From the NCBI GenBank assembly GCA_022592445.1, contig JABYQR010000015.1, forward strand, positions 1 through 64,000: a stretch of DNA of 64,000 nucleotides. The letters are read 5' to 3'. Below the pieces are notes generated by a model. The model was not told where the DNA came from, searched no databases, and saw nothing but the letters and a program-made list of their open reading frames with translations. The DNA is from Cytidiella melzeri. Taxonomy: Eukaryota; Basidiomycota; Agaricomycetes; Polyporales; Irpicaceae. Shown in pieces: positions 1-11,500 of this stretch (the first letter of the stretch is position 1; every line of letters begins with the position of its first letter). Position numbers and translations under genes: made by a program.

Positions 1-1180
1 GTGGGGCTGAAAACAAAAACTCACTTTCCATATCATCATGCAAACGGCAGTAAGGTAACAATTTTTGTATTGTTTGAGCTAGGAGGGCAATGCGCTACAC
101 GTATTGCGAGCAAGAGAAGAAACACAGCGAAGGTGAAGAAGGTTAAGCGCAAACATGAAGTGAATGCGCAATGATACACCTGGAAACTGCCGGACATGCA
201 ACAGGCCCAAACACGAGCACATTTGCATGGACTAGCAGCAGCCCTTGTCACTTGCAAGACTCCCAAGGTTGCATATTGCATCATGTCGCATTGTGTTGTC
301 CTGTATAGCATCACATTGCCTTGCGTTCTTGTGTATCATATTGCAGTGTATCACCTTGCGGTGTATCACATTGCACCACTTTGCTTTGCTTCCCATCACT
401 CTGCTGTGCTTTGCTTTGCTTGGCTATGCTTTGCTTTGCTTCTGTTGCTTGGCATTGCACTGCTTGTCGCATATTGCATTCTTGCTGTTCTTCGCACTCA
501 AGCTCATGACTGTCAGCACCTTCCGGCCCCCTTTCTCATTCTTTCCCTCGGATTCCACAGTCTATTCCCTTTAATAGAAGGACCTTGCAAGCAGCCCCTC
601 TTATCAGCCCCTCGATAGAAGTGCAGCTAAGGATTTTCTTCCATTGCACTACCTCTCTTTTCATTGCATAGCCTTGCATTGCCTCGTGGCATTGGACTAT
701 GGCTCGATTGGCTGCTCGGAGTTAGCTGCACTACCAGCAGGGCCCCATTGCTCTTGTAACACTTTTTGTGTTTGTACCTCGTTTCATTGCTGTGACTATT
801 GGAGTGAGGAGCAGGTGCGAGCAAGATGAGGTAAACCACTTAATAGAAGAGAACACAAGTCGTAGATACATGATGTAGGTACTTCTAGATTAGATTGCCA
901 ATCAACTGTATAGTCCGGCAAACTCCACGTAGTGTGAGTCGCACCAATGAGGCACTCACCCAACAATAGTGACATGTGACAAGTTTTCCCCTCGTTTCAT
1001 TGTGTGATGCCCCTTTTCTTGCATGGCTATTGCATGGCTTCAATTTGCCATAGCCCCTACCACTTTTTATCTATATATGCTGTGCCTGTACTTTGCTTAG
1101 GGGAGAATGTGACACTCCTGCAGTTTTCCCCTCAAGTATGCCTCTTCTACTTTGCCCTTTGCTTCTTGAGCAACTCCGCC
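1..1180. repeat. low-complexity CATTGC/TTTGC-rich DNA
   Basis: From about 250 to 690 the plus strand is dominated by short irregular repeats of CATTGC, TATCACATTGC and CTTTGCTT. Several reading frames stay open here (for example 196-618), but the predicted peptides are Cys/Leu/His-rich and repetitive and resemble no family, so I do not call genes. The rest of the stretch shows no gene that I can recognise. Confidence 0.6.
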
Positions 1181-1765
1181 ATGTTTACTGTTGCTTGGTC
1201 ACTTCTCTCTGCTGTTTCTCACAGTGGCAGCTATGCAGGTCTTCCCCAGTCAGTAATTGCCAGGAGCATGAACTCAAAGGTGAACGGTAAGTCAATATAG
1301 ACTGTGACATGGCATCTCTGCTGACTTGTCTGACCTTTGGATCTAGGTCCTGTTGTCAATATTGACTTGGGTACGGCAAACCTGTGTGTCTCCATTATGG
1401 AGGGACAGATGTCGCGAGTGATCAAGAATGCAGAGAGTGCACAAACCACACTGTTTGTTGTGGTGTTCACCAAGCATGGCAAACGTCTTGTCGGCTTGCC
1501 AGTGAAGCGTCAAGCTGTTTTCAACTCAGCAAACACTGTCTTTGCCTTCAAGCATCTCATTCAACACAAGTTTAACAACAAGGAGGTCAAGGAGGCTGCT
1601 CAGCATTGGCCGTTCAAGCTGATTCCTACATCCGACGGCCGGTGGACAACAGTGGAAAGCACCAGGCGTTTGTGAGTGCTATTTGTGGTGTATGTTTCTG
1701 TGGAGTCACTGAGTCATTACTCTTGGTCCCCTGAGGAAATGATTGCTCTGTGTTCAAATGTTTTG
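1181..1765 (+). pseudogene. truncated mitochondrial HSP70-like gene copy
   Basis: The start at 1181 gives a short Arg/Ser-rich leader ending NSKVNG, then a GTAAGT intron (about 1288-1343), then GPVVNIDLGTANLCVS and a stretch resembling the N-terminal ATPase lobe of mitochondrial DnaK-type chaperones (EGQ..RVI.NAE, RLVGLPVKRQAV, NTVFAFKHLI, HWPFKLIPTSDGR). The leader looks like a mitochondrial presequence, so the copy came from genomic DNA with its intron kept. Similarity continues weakly past 1675 through a possible second intron to SWSPEEMIAL near 1740, then stops. A full mitochondrial HSP70 has about 650 residues; only about 150 are represented. The phosphate-binding loop reads DLGTANLC where the family has DLGTTNSC. 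I infer a truncated duplicate that cannot make a working chaperone. Confidence 0.7.
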
Positions 1766-2725
1766 TTACCGCCCACAGCTGCAGTGCAGTCTCCCAGAGT
1801 GACAAGTACGAATAACCCGCATTAGAATCTCAGTAATCAGAAAATGTACTTTATGTCCTCAACACTATTGTTGTTGCTGTGTTATATATAATAGCTACCA
1901 CTTTAAGAGCAAAAAACTGCCATGTATAGCAATATCAGCATTAGTGTCAACTCTACCATTATAACTGACCGGTGAAAATGTGACATGTTATGATAATGCA
2001 ATGTAAAATATGTATGGCAAAAGGACCTTGCAAAGGTGTGGATACGACATTGCACAATAATGCAACGTGAAATTGAGCGTTGGGAATTGTTAACCTGTCA
2101 GGTCCAAGATAAATATTGATAAACAGATATATAATCCCTCAAAGTTCATATTGCAAGTCAGACTTGACATTGGTTGGTAAACCAATAAAACTTTTTTGTT
2201 ATTTTCCCAATGTGTATTTTAATCATAGCAACTTCACCAATTTTTCATGCCTCATACCTCATCAGCCTGCTTTCCAAAAAGCACCTTCCAGTTTTCCGAC
2301 TTATCTGCAAGCTCCAGCAGCTGCCAGGTCATTTTCTCTTGCCAATCTGACTGTGGGAAAGGCTTGGCCAGCTCCTTTATAGCCTTCTTCTTCCAAGCAG
2401 ACACAGCACCAAACATAGGATGAGATTTGTCAAAATAATGTGAGATGTAAGGACAGTAAGAGGTTAAGTCCGTGCTACTCAAAGACTACAGCAGACACGA
2501 AGTGTAACAACTGCAACCATGTTGTGACCAGCCGCTTCTTGAACCCGTACCACCACCACCAGGAAAATTCCCATGCTTAAGCATAACTCTCTCCTTGCCA
2601 CCATTCCCCTCCCCTTCCCCTTAATTGCTCGTGTTCCTCTTAGATTACCCTAAACATACCTCTATTCCTTAAGTCTTGCGTTATTAGCTTACTCTGTCAA
2701 GTCTCGGACCCTTTTTTAATACATC
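1766..2725. other. AT-rich intergenic DNA, no recognised gene
   Basis: AT-rich DNA with many short TA and TGCAA stretches. A 76-codon frame lies on the minus strand (2252-2482, with SAWKKKAIKELAKPFPQSD); it looks like possible protein but I recognise no family and see no flanking exons. Pyrimidine-rich sequence at 2560-2720 leads into the LINE. Confidence 0.4.
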
Positions 2726-3340
2726 ATGTCTGGCACTCTACCAGATGCAGACATGACCTTACCTCCATTTCAACAATCCCTCGAGTACCTCACCCAGCCG
2801 CCTGTGGACCATCCTGCTGAGTTTAATCAGCCAATAGCCCCTGGGACGACTTCTGTCCCATTTTATAACCCTCCTCACATACCTTTAGCCAGCTACGCCT
2901 CCCAGCCTCCTCAACCAGACCAGTCTGGGCCGACTACCATCAAAGAGGACGACGTCTCCCCTGCGGCACCCTACAATGCCTTCCTACCATACAAAAGCAA
3001 GAGTCAGATCAGTGAGTCTCTCCCAGCATTTGCCGCCACCCTCTCCACTCTTGCAGCTTTCCTGACCGAGCCAATGGTCATGCACCGCATCCGGGACCTC
3101 GCAAGGCAGCCTAAGGCCTTCAACAACACTATTCTCCCCATCTTCAACAACCTCCGAAGTCTTGTCAACCAGTGGAATAACACCGTTGACAATGAACTCT
3201 CCATCCAACACTCCATAGCCTCTCCATCTCCTTGCAATGCCCCAACTGCGGTTGCTCCCATCACCACCACTCCTTCCCAACACACTCCGCAGACCATGTG
3301 TCCTGTGCATGCGCTAGGCACCACTCAACGTCCTTTCTGA
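2726..3340 (+). pseudogene. LINE ORF1-like protein
   Basis: A 204-codon open frame starts at an ATG (2726) and is rich in Pro, Thr and Ser, with a more ordered middle part (SLPAFAATLSTLAAFLTEP, then MHRIRDLARQPKAFNNTIL). Its place just upstream of the reverse transcriptase and the lack of other homology suggest the ORF1 (Gag-like) protein of the LINE. No CCHC zinc knuckle is visible. The next 340 bases keep other frames open with similar Pro/Ala/Thr composition, suggesting that ORF1 once continued and is now frameshifted. Confidence 0.45.
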
Positions 3341-3681
3341 GCAGGAGGTGTACCAGCACACCACACCGTTCAAACCATGCTCCCTTTTGCCTCTGCCCAG
3401 AGGCCTCCACCCATTCCCACAGCTAACCACCCGGCTGCCTCATACACACAAGTGGCCAAGGCTCGCCTGCCCAACACCCTTCTCAACATCACCTCCGCTC
3501 TCGCTTCCGCCATGTCAGACGCTCCAGCAGAGGCAGTACTCACTATGGCTACCAAGCTGGTGCTTGCCCCTCCCAGCAATTTGGCTGTGCCGCAGCACGC
3601 CCCATGCACATCAAGGGAAGCAACGGAACCACTATCTCCTCCTTTGACCAGTTTGTTAGGGGGTGCATCAATTAGTTCTAT

Positions 3682-4821
3682 TTGGCTCAAGCTTGCCCAG
3701 TCAATTTGTCCATTGTCGAGGTTCTTGAACAGCGGGACGAGCAACCCTTTCCCCCCTTCTCTCGACAGGAATTGAAAAAGTGCCTTGCAACAACCTCTTC
3801 TTGCTCAGCACCAGGCCCAGACCACCTTATCTGGTCAATGATCAAGACCCTTGTGGCTTATCATGAAATTGAAGCGTACATCCTATCTATATTCAATGCA
3901 TGCATTACTAACAGTTTTTGGCCCACACAGTTTAAATCCTCAATCATTGTTGTCATTCTGAAGCCCAAGAAGACGGAATACTCGGTGCTGAAGGCGTATT
4001 GCCCGATTGTCCTCCTAAGCTGCATGGGCAAGCTCATAGAAAAGATTATTGCCAATCGCATGCAATACAACTGCGTGCGTTTCCAACTCCTGCACCCTTC
4101 TCAATGTGGAGGCGTCCGTCATCACTCTACAGACAATGCATGCCTCCTCCTTGCGCATCACCTTCGGGCTGCACGAGCGGCCAGTCTGCACTCATCATGT
4201 CTTGCTATGGACATAGCACAATTTTTTCCTTCTATCAACCATTGTTTACTGATTGCCAATTCTTCGACAACTAGGTTTCCACTCTTTGCTCTGCAAACTA
4301 GTGGCGGCGTACCTCTCCAACCGCACCACCCAGTTCCGGTGGGCAGAGAGGCTGTCTGGCCCGGTGAACTGCACCATTGGCGTAGGTCAGGGCTCTTGCT
4401 TCTCCCCCCTTTCTCAGTGTTAGCAGTCACACCTGCACTCTTCGCCATTTCTAAGCTTTTGCCCACTCCAAGTTCCATCCTCCGCCTTTTGCTCCTGTTC
4501 TTTGTCGAGAACGGCAACCTCGCCATTTCCTCTGACTCTCTCGGGACAAATATTTTTATTCTGAAAAACCTTTACATTCATATCACCAAAATCTTTGCCT
4601 GCAGAGGGATTATCCTTGAACTAGACAAACTCAAACTTGCCCACTTCCCCCTTTCCAGATACCACGGACCCTTACCTTCTCTCTCCGTCTCCATTGACAA
4701 TTCTTCTGTAACTCTTCCTCCCAAACACATTTGGTGGTACCTTGGTTTTTTCCTTGATTCCCAACTAAACTTCAAGTACCACGTACGCTTCTACACCACA
4801 AAGGCGCTCAGCACCATCTGA
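3682..4821 (+). pseudogene. LINE reverse transcriptase, degenerate
   Basis: The frame contains recognisable LINE reverse transcriptase blocks: SAPGPDHLIWSMIK (block 0/1), FKSSIIVVILKPKK, AYCPIVLLSCMGKLIEKIIA, then a degraded CLAMDIAQFFPSINH where the first catalytic Asp lies. The following region, which should hold the F/YADD motif, is scrambled by frameshifts after about 4270. Reverse transcriptase similarity resumes in other frames (4831-5391). It should copy LINE RNA at the nicked target, but the broken frame and missing second catalytic motif make activity impossible. Confidence 0.75.
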
Positions 4822-5402
4822 GAATACCCCATGCTTGGGAACTCCAACCGCGGCCTTGCTCCAGCACAAAAGTGCCTCTTGCACATCTCCTGTGTCTGCC
4901 CCATTCTCACATACAGCTTTCGCCTTTGGTTCAATACTTGTAAACCTCAAAAAACCCTCATCTTGTCCCTCTCACAAGCACAGTCAGCCGCTGCAAGGTG
5001 CATACTGGGCGCCTTCTGTACTTCTCCCACTGGCGGGATGGAAATCCTTGCCAGCCTCCTCCCGATCTGCCTCCACCTCCAAAAGCTCTTTGACATATCC
5101 ATTCTCCGCACTCAATGCCTTCCTCCAAGTCACCTCATCTCCATCACTGCCACTCCCAAATCAAACTGCAACACTTCCCACTCCATTGGATTCCCTGTCC
5201 ATAATGTCCTCCCTCACTCGCACCTACCCCTTCAAATCCACCACCAAGCCGCAACACCCAATCTCAAACCCATTAGCCACTCGCACCCCAAACTACAACC
5301 CGGAAATAGAGTAATAGACATATTCGAGTCATGCATTTCTTGTAATCTTAACCACCCTAAGAAATCTTCTGACACTTTTGATGTTGGTTAGAAAACAAAC
5401 AG

Positions 5403-6236
5403 TTGTTCATCAGACGTTTATCCACTTCCCCTTTAACCATTTTCACCTTCTTGGATGGGTCAGCACACACAGGAACTCCAGATGTTGCCACCGCCGCTTA
5501 CTGTCTGTACAATGGAGGGACTCTTGTAGCCTCTATTGCCTTCACGTACTCCAACGCCACGTTGTTTGATGCCAAACTACTAGCCCTTGCCACTTGCATC
5601 GTGCGAGGCATTAATACCACCACCACCGACCTCCACATCTTCTGTGATAGCAAATCCACCATAATCACTCTTCTCAAGGTCAAATCGCACTCTGCCCAGG
5701 CCATATCAATCAGCATCACCAGCCAATTACGTGCATAGTTCTCTCTTAACCCCGCACCGCACTTTCATATCCATCGTTGCCCAGGACATGTAGGCATTGA
5801 GCAAAATGAGTCAGTGGACCAGCAGGCACGGGCAGCACTGGCAAACTCCAACCCTATACCATTCACCACGGTCGCACGGACTGGTAAAACCGCCAAGATT
5901 TGCGCAGCTTCTGCGTGGACAAACATGTGTCGACAGCCTGCATACCGCAGTCACAACTTTTCATGCAGACAACGACCGGTTGCTCCCAATACCCACAAGG
6001 GCGGAAAGTTCCTCATCCACTTCAACACCAACGCCTTGGCCGCTCAAGCAGCTTGAGCCATCCTAAACCACGTACCCACTGGAGAGTACCGATCCCGCTT
6101 CTTCTCCAATGAAGCCACCCGTTGCAATCAATGCAACTTCCTCCAATCGCGTACTGACATGGATAGTCCAACAGAGACCGGATTTTTCCATCACAATCAC
6201 CAGTTTACAGTATCAGGCGCCTATCTAGAGCGCTTA
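5403..6236 (+). pseudogene. LINE RNase H domain and C-terminal remnant
   Basis: The translation has the RNase H pattern: DGSAHTGTPDVATAAYC (first Asp in FLDGSA), LFDAKLLALATCI (Glu replaced by Asp in this copy), then LHIFCDSKSTIITLL (third acidic residue in CDSKS). A frameshift near 5735 is followed by HIHRCPGHVGIEQNESVD-like sequence in another frame and, at about 6110, RCNQCNFLQSRTD, reminiscent of the Cys-rich tail of LINE ORF2. An RNase H after the reverse transcriptase fits Tad/I-clade elements. Confidence 0.65.
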
Positions 6237-6251
6237 TTTTCTGGATAGGAG

Positions 6252-6874
6252 TGTTACCGGACCTAACCCTAACCCGGGTCACGTGACATCCTGCCTTATT
6301 TATCAATAGTCCAGACTCAAACCCTAGACTCAATCTGGAGCGGTTCCAGATCTACCTAGGCTATTGTTCTATTGTTCTCCTTTCATTGTTAGGGATTCCC
6401 CCAGTTCTCATTGTCCTATTGTCTTCCATCTATTGTCTTCTGTCTATTGTTAGAGATTCCCCAGAGATTCTCCCAGTTTCTATTGTTCTATTGTTCCTGT
6501 TCTATTGTTCTACGTACCCTGGTCCCTTATTGTTCTATTGTTACTCCAGCCCCACAGTTACTCCAGTCCCTAGTGTGGGAACTTGCGCACAGACCCTGCA
6601 GACACAGTATATATAGTAGACCTTACCCTCCCTAGCTCTGCATCTTGACCTCTCTGTCATTTGCACTGCTAGGTGAATTACTACATGTAACTTAGTATCA
6701 CATCATATTAACTCTGTCATTTGCACTGCTAGTATCCGGCCTCTGTGCCTGCTTGCCTGCTTATCATCAACTTTGACCTTGTTGTCGTCGTTGGAGATCC
6801 CTTTCCACTTCCACCCCATATCTACTGCACCCTTGTTTAGGGTTTATCAGTCTATCAGCAGTCGCTCCGCGACA
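6252..6874 (+). mobile_element. possible LTR fragment
   Basis: The stretch begins TGTTACCGGACC, contains CCCTAACCC and CACGTG near its start, a run of TCTATTGTT repeats (6360-6545), a TATATATA box at about 6608 and a 21-bp direct repeat, and ends CTCCGCGACA. The TG...CA ends and TATA box suggest a gypsy LTR. The 5-bp flanks do not match (aggag versus ggtac) and no polypurine tract or partner LTR is visible, so this is tentative. Confidence 0.3.
6652..6732 (+). repeat. 21-bp direct repeat, 60-bp period
   Basis: The same 21 bases (beginning ctctgtcatttgc, ending ctgctag) occur at 6652-6672 and 6712-6732. They lie just downstream of the TATA-like sequence in the putative LTR. Confidence 0.8.
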
Positions 6875-7334
6875 GGTACACACATCCTAAACCAATGTAC
6901 TCGGTATCGCCGGCCGCAACGCAACTCCCTGGAGTTTCTCAAGAACTCCTCTGACCCTGACCCTGCTCTTTATTTCTTTCTTCTTGAAAACCCACTTGCA
7001 TTTACATTTGAACATGCTCCCACCAGTAATGAATAGTTGATAACGTGGTAGTGTATGTTTGCTGCGTGTCTGGACATCAAAGTCTTCCTGTTACGCGTAT
7101 TTTATTATGTGTATAGTTCTACAGTTTGTATTGTCCCTGGCTCTGCCAACGTTTAATAGCATTAATTTTTTAAAAGATGAAAAAAGACCCTGCTTTGACA
7201 GGATGTGACTGCTTACATCACCTTGCCCTTTTGGGCAATAGACACCGGTGCTGCACCAACTCTGAACAACCCTAATCAGTGCCCACAGCTAGTCTCGTAC
7301 CCAGATGTTCAACAGAGCTTGGTTGCTACGCTCC
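6875..7334. other. transposon debris, no intact gene
   Basis: No recognisable complete gene. A frame to 7036 ends in FLLENPLAFTFEHAPTSNE and may be a Gag start, but this is weak. A 61-codon frame at 7205-7390 contains QLVSYPDVQQSL; the DNA encoding that segment has relatives at 13215 and at 22566 (see the repeat entries). Confidence 0.35.
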
Positions 7335-7400
7335 CGGAGGCAGTCGCCAAGGCTCCTGCCATATATAGTAGTTTTGATGGCATTCTGTAACAGTCCACAT
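7335..7400 (+). repeat. left arm (outer part) of an 80-bp hairpin split by the copia element
   Basis: The reverse complement of 7335-7400 matches 13149-13214 with very few mismatches. The remaining 14 bases of the left arm lie beyond the copia insertion at 13071-13084 and pair with 13135-13148. Removing the copia element and one TSD copy restores two 80-bp arms around a 50-bp loop. Confidence 0.85.
7396..7400 (+). repeat. copia target-site duplication, left copy
   Basis: cacat, repeated exactly at 13066-13070 directly after the 3' LTR. Five bases is the usual target-site duplication length for Ty1/copia elements. Confidence 0.9.
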
Positions 7401-7570
7401 TGTTCAACTATGATACTTAGACGCTTAATGTACTAGCGCCGTAGTTACCGTATTTAAGACTTACTCTGATTAATGCAACGACACGCACTTTTGATCCCCA
7501 ACTCCCACTGTGTGATCCCTCTCAGTCTTGCTCTCTCAACGTTCTCCACTACTTTCATAGCCTTCTAACA
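7401..7570 (+). repeat. copia 5' LTR
   Basis: 170 bp beginning TGTTCAAC and ending TTCTAACA, matching 12896-13065. It contains a TATTTAAG promoter-like sequence at about 7450. Confidence 0.95.
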
Positions 7571-7582
7571 GGTTATGAGCCC
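7571..7582 (+). promoter_or_regulatory. copia primer-binding site, half-tRNA-iMet type
   Basis: GGTTATGAGCCC directly follows the LTR. It is complementary to the anticodon arm of eukaryotic initiator tRNA-Met (GGGCTCATAACC) rather than to the tRNA 3' end, as known for Drosophila copia, which is primed by a cleaved half-tRNA. The match is read from the sequence; use of the primer is inferred. Confidence 0.75.
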
Positions 7583-7638
7583 TGGATAAGCTCTTTACCT
7601 CACTCATACTACCTTCTGCACTCACTATCCACCAGTTG

Positions 7639-8590
7639 ATGAGCTCTGATCCCGCTGATCAGTCTCAACCTTGTCGTTCTACGCGTGAACAAAAACAAAC
7701 TGACTTTCTTCGAGGCACCATCCCTTGTACCACTCGCAGGAGACGTACCCCTGTCTTCACTCCTACTCCAACTCCTCCTCCTGCACCTACTCCTCAAGAC
7801 TCTTCGATGTCTTCCGCCTCTCGCGCTGGTACCCCAGGTCCTGCACCTTCTGCTGCACCTTCTGACCACGCCCCAAACGTCCCTACTACCTCTGTCGTCG
7901 TTGACCAACCAACCGCCCGTATCACAGCATCACGACGAGTCTCAGCACCCCCCTCTGATTGCCGTTGCACTCCATTCGACACGCTGGGCGACGACTTTGC
8001 CCGTCGTCACCCCACTAAGCCATCGTCAGACGATAGCAACGATCCTATGGACGACAACAAGGCAAACAAAAGGCGATGGGGCAAACTGCCCAAAGCCTAT
8101 CGTGCACCTTCCCCCTCGCCATCTGGCCCTACTGACTCCACGCGAGCGGTGTCGTCCCTCCTTTCCGTGCCTCCAAAACACAATGTGGAGTATACTATGT
8201 CACTTAGCGACGTCCACAAAGCCTTCGCAGACGTTGGCAAACTCACAGGTCCTGATACCTGGCCGATGTGGAAGTTCCGTGTTGATACTGCGATGTCGAC
8301 CATTGTCGACTTCTACAGCTACAGGGGTGGTCTGACTATCCCTCAAGAGGTCCAACGGGCCGTCTTCAACATCCTGGCGGGACACATTGCGGACTCTGTG
8401 ATGGCAAACTATCTCAATGAGACCGCGCCTCACAGACTGATGGAGAAACTCTCCGAACGTTTCAAACCAACTTCTACTATGTTGGACGCAAACAAAATCT
8501 TTCAACTTTTCTCCCTCCGCCCTGTCCACAAAATGGACAAACTACTCGACAACGCGCACAACTTGTACTCAAAATTCCTTCCAAAGGGAT
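7639..8590 (+). pseudogene. copia Gag region
   Basis: The ATG at 7639 opens a frame with a Pro/Thr/Ser-rich N-terminal third, then the copia-type Gag core (TWPMWKFRVDTAM, FNILAGHIADSVMANYLNE, LMEKLSERFKP). Around 8575-8600 the coding frame shifts: the original frame continues with IEFPQHIFYSALVGIIPP in another frame that joins the zinc knuckle and Pol. Since copia elements normally make one Gag-Pol polyprotein, this is probably a mutation, although programmed frameshifting cannot be excluded by eye. Confidence 0.75.
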
Positions 8591-11500
8591 TGAATTCCCC
8601 CAACACATCTTCTACTCCGCCCTCGTTGGCATCATTCCCCCCGCCTATGCGCATACTCGCGCTAGCTACGAGGCTGGCGTGCGTTCTTGTACTCCTGTTG
8701 GCAAGAAATACAACTACAACCCCATCTCGCTGAGTGTCGAGCTTTGCCGTGACTTCCATAGTTGGCGACTCGCTCACCCACTTGACCGTTCTCGGTCTAA
8801 GGGTTCGTCAACCCTCGTCCCTCGTGATAGGCCCGCTGGTGGTTCATCCGCCGCGTCGCCAGCAGTCGACAAACGTGTCGAACGTCCGGCAAAAGCCACT
8901 TCCTCCGCTCGTGCGGCTGCCGCTCCTTACTCGAAGGAGAAGTCCGTTTGTGACACTTTGAAGATGAAGTGTTACAACTGTAACGAGACAGGCCACACGA
9001 CGCCTACTTGCCCTTTGCCCTGGACAGAGAAGTCCAAGGAGGCGATGAAGAGGAAAGGTATCACTCGGAAGTCCGTTGCTGCTGGTGCCAAGGGCAAAGC
9101 TGCCACTGCCGCCACTGTTGTTGCCACTCCCGCTGTTGCTGGTCCGTCGACCACTACTCCTTGTTGCAACCAGAGCGCGTGGGTGTCGGCTCTATCCGAG
9201 TCCGACGTCACTATGCACGTAAGTACTTTGCTTACTACTACTACTTTTCCTACTCTACTTCCACTGTATGCGACTTCGTCGACAGATGAGTCGATACACA
9301 TTCTTGATACTGGCGCGACTATATGCTGTACGCCATATAGAGACTTACTTTTCAATGTCCACTCCGTACCAACTATTGTACTGACTGTTGCCAACACAGA
9401 ACAACTAGTTTTGAAACTCGCTGGTGACATGGTACTCGAGGTGGAACAGGAAAGTGGTAAGCTTACTGAACTCTTGCTGAAGAACGTCTACTTCAACTCA
9501 ACTCTACCTTTTACTTTAATCAGCGTTGGAAAACTTGACTCTGATTATCGGTTTACGTTCTGTCATGGACTTTGTACTATATACAACTCAAACTCGACTT
9601 GTGTGGCTGTAGTTAGAAAATCAAATGATTTATACATGCTATCATCAACTCGAGTGACTTCTTTAGCAAGCGTGCATAGAACTGGCATTACTTTACTTGA
9701 ACGACATAAAAAACTCGGTCATCTCAGTTACTTCATGATCAAGAAACTACTTCAGACTTTGTCAATTATTACTGATCATATAACTGACCATACTGAAACT
9801 CCGTGCGAGGACTGTTTACTCAACAATATCCATCGCAATACTGTACTTTGTTCTTCATTGTTAGCTGAAGCTTTCGGAGATCACTTCCATATTGACATCT
9901 TTGGGCCTCTACCCACAGCGTCGATTACTGGTAAACACAAATACCGGTTGACTATTGTCGACGATGCTACTAGATGGTTAGTACTTGCACCACTAGTTAC
10001 TAAAGATGACGCCTATACTCAATGGGTCATTTTCTCTACTGAACTTTTGACGCAATATGGTATTCGTGTCAAGATACTTCAAGCTGATAACAACGGTGTC
10101 TTTACCAGTAAAGCTATGACTGCTTACTTAAAAACTCAAGGAACTATACTACGTCTTACTGTACACGATACTCCTCAGCAAAACGGTGTTGCTGAACGTG
10201 TACATCAAACTATTATGAACTTGATTCGAGTAAACCTGCTGTCAAGAACACAACCAAACTCTATGAAGAGCGAGGAAGTGACGATAGGGGAGGAACAACG
10301 AGCGAACTCGCGTGGACAATGACAACAAGGGTGATGATGATGAAGAAAGGGAGAGAGACGACGACGAGGGAGCAGCTGACAATGAGCTAAAGACCAGGAT
10401 ATATTAGCACAGTGATGAGACTAGTACAAGGTGAACGTCACCTAAAGACCAGGAGGTAGAATCTGAGGTCTTTAGGGAGCTACAGGGTGGGTTTATATAC
10501 ATCTCAGACAAGGACCTCTGGTACCGGGTCTGTACTCCTAACACTGCCGTGGGAACGTATGGTGTGCTATGGTGCAATGTTCTACAATGTTCTACAATGT
10601 TCCAGCACCTTCTATGATCATGTGACCAGTCTGTCACATGCACTTTGATCACATGCAGTAGCTATGTACCATCGATAAGATAAGATAAGGAAATTGAGAA
10701 GATAAGATAAGGAAAATAAAAGGAAAAAGTGTGCATGCTCGTGACACCTGCATACTGCATCTTTACCAAATCAGCTATGGTGGTATGCTGCATTATACGC
10801 GATGTATGTGTACAATTGTTCTCCTTGTACTATACTTAACTACAAAACTCCTTACTTTAAGCGATATGGTACAGACGCTAACCTCGATGGACTTCAAGTC
10901 TTTGGTCAGCCGTGCATCGTATACGACGAATATCGCACAAACAAATTAGCATCTAAGGGTAAAAGGGTAAAAGGGGAGTCTGGATAGGCTTCACTGAACA
11001 CTCTAAAGGTCACTATGTTTACTTTGGACAACGTGTCGGAGTTGAACGTATTGACTCTACAATACGAATTGAAGGGGAGAAAGAACCAAATGTCAAAAAA
11101 CTTACTGTTGAAAAACAACTTGAACTTGAGGACAACCCTCACATAGAACCAATGGAAATCGACGAGCCTGACCCTACTGGTCCAAGGCGTTCCAACAGAA
11201 CTCCTCAACTATCGCGTAAAGCTCGTGGTCTAAACTACGACGAAGTAGACACTAACATTGCTTTCTACTTAACTGAGTTTAACGCTTACTATGCTGAGGA
11301 CGTTGGTGACCCTGTCACTTTCAAAGATGTACTTAATCACCCTCTCAAAGACGATTGGTTTAAGTCTATGAAACTTGAGGTTGATACACTAGAACAACTC
11401 GGCACTCGGGAATACTGTATCCTGCTGCCAAATGCCAACATTACTGGTTCTCGCTTCGTCTATAAGACTAAGTACGAACATGGCAAAGTTACTAAACTCA

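Larger units (their letters stand above)
2726..6240 (+). mobile_element. degenerate non-LTR retrotransposon (LINE)
   Basis: The order is ORF1-like frame, reverse transcriptase, RNase H and a C-terminal Cys-rich remnant, all on the plus strand, as in fungal LINEs of the Tad/I type. Frames are broken by several frameshifts and stops. The roughly 340 bases between ORF1 and the reverse transcriptase are too short for an apurinic/apyrimidinic endonuclease domain, so this copy has an internal deletion or belongs to a shortened derivative. I found no convincing poly(A) tail or target-site duplication, so both borders are approximate. Confidence 0.75.

Noticed and set aside
196..618. 140-codon open frame
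   Set aside because: Cys/Leu/His-rich product of simple CATTGC/TTTGC repeats, with parallel open frames in all phases.
6252..6300. CCCTAACCC sequence as telomeric repeat
   Set aside because: Only a two-unit occurrence inside an LTR-like stretch, too short for an interstitial telomere.
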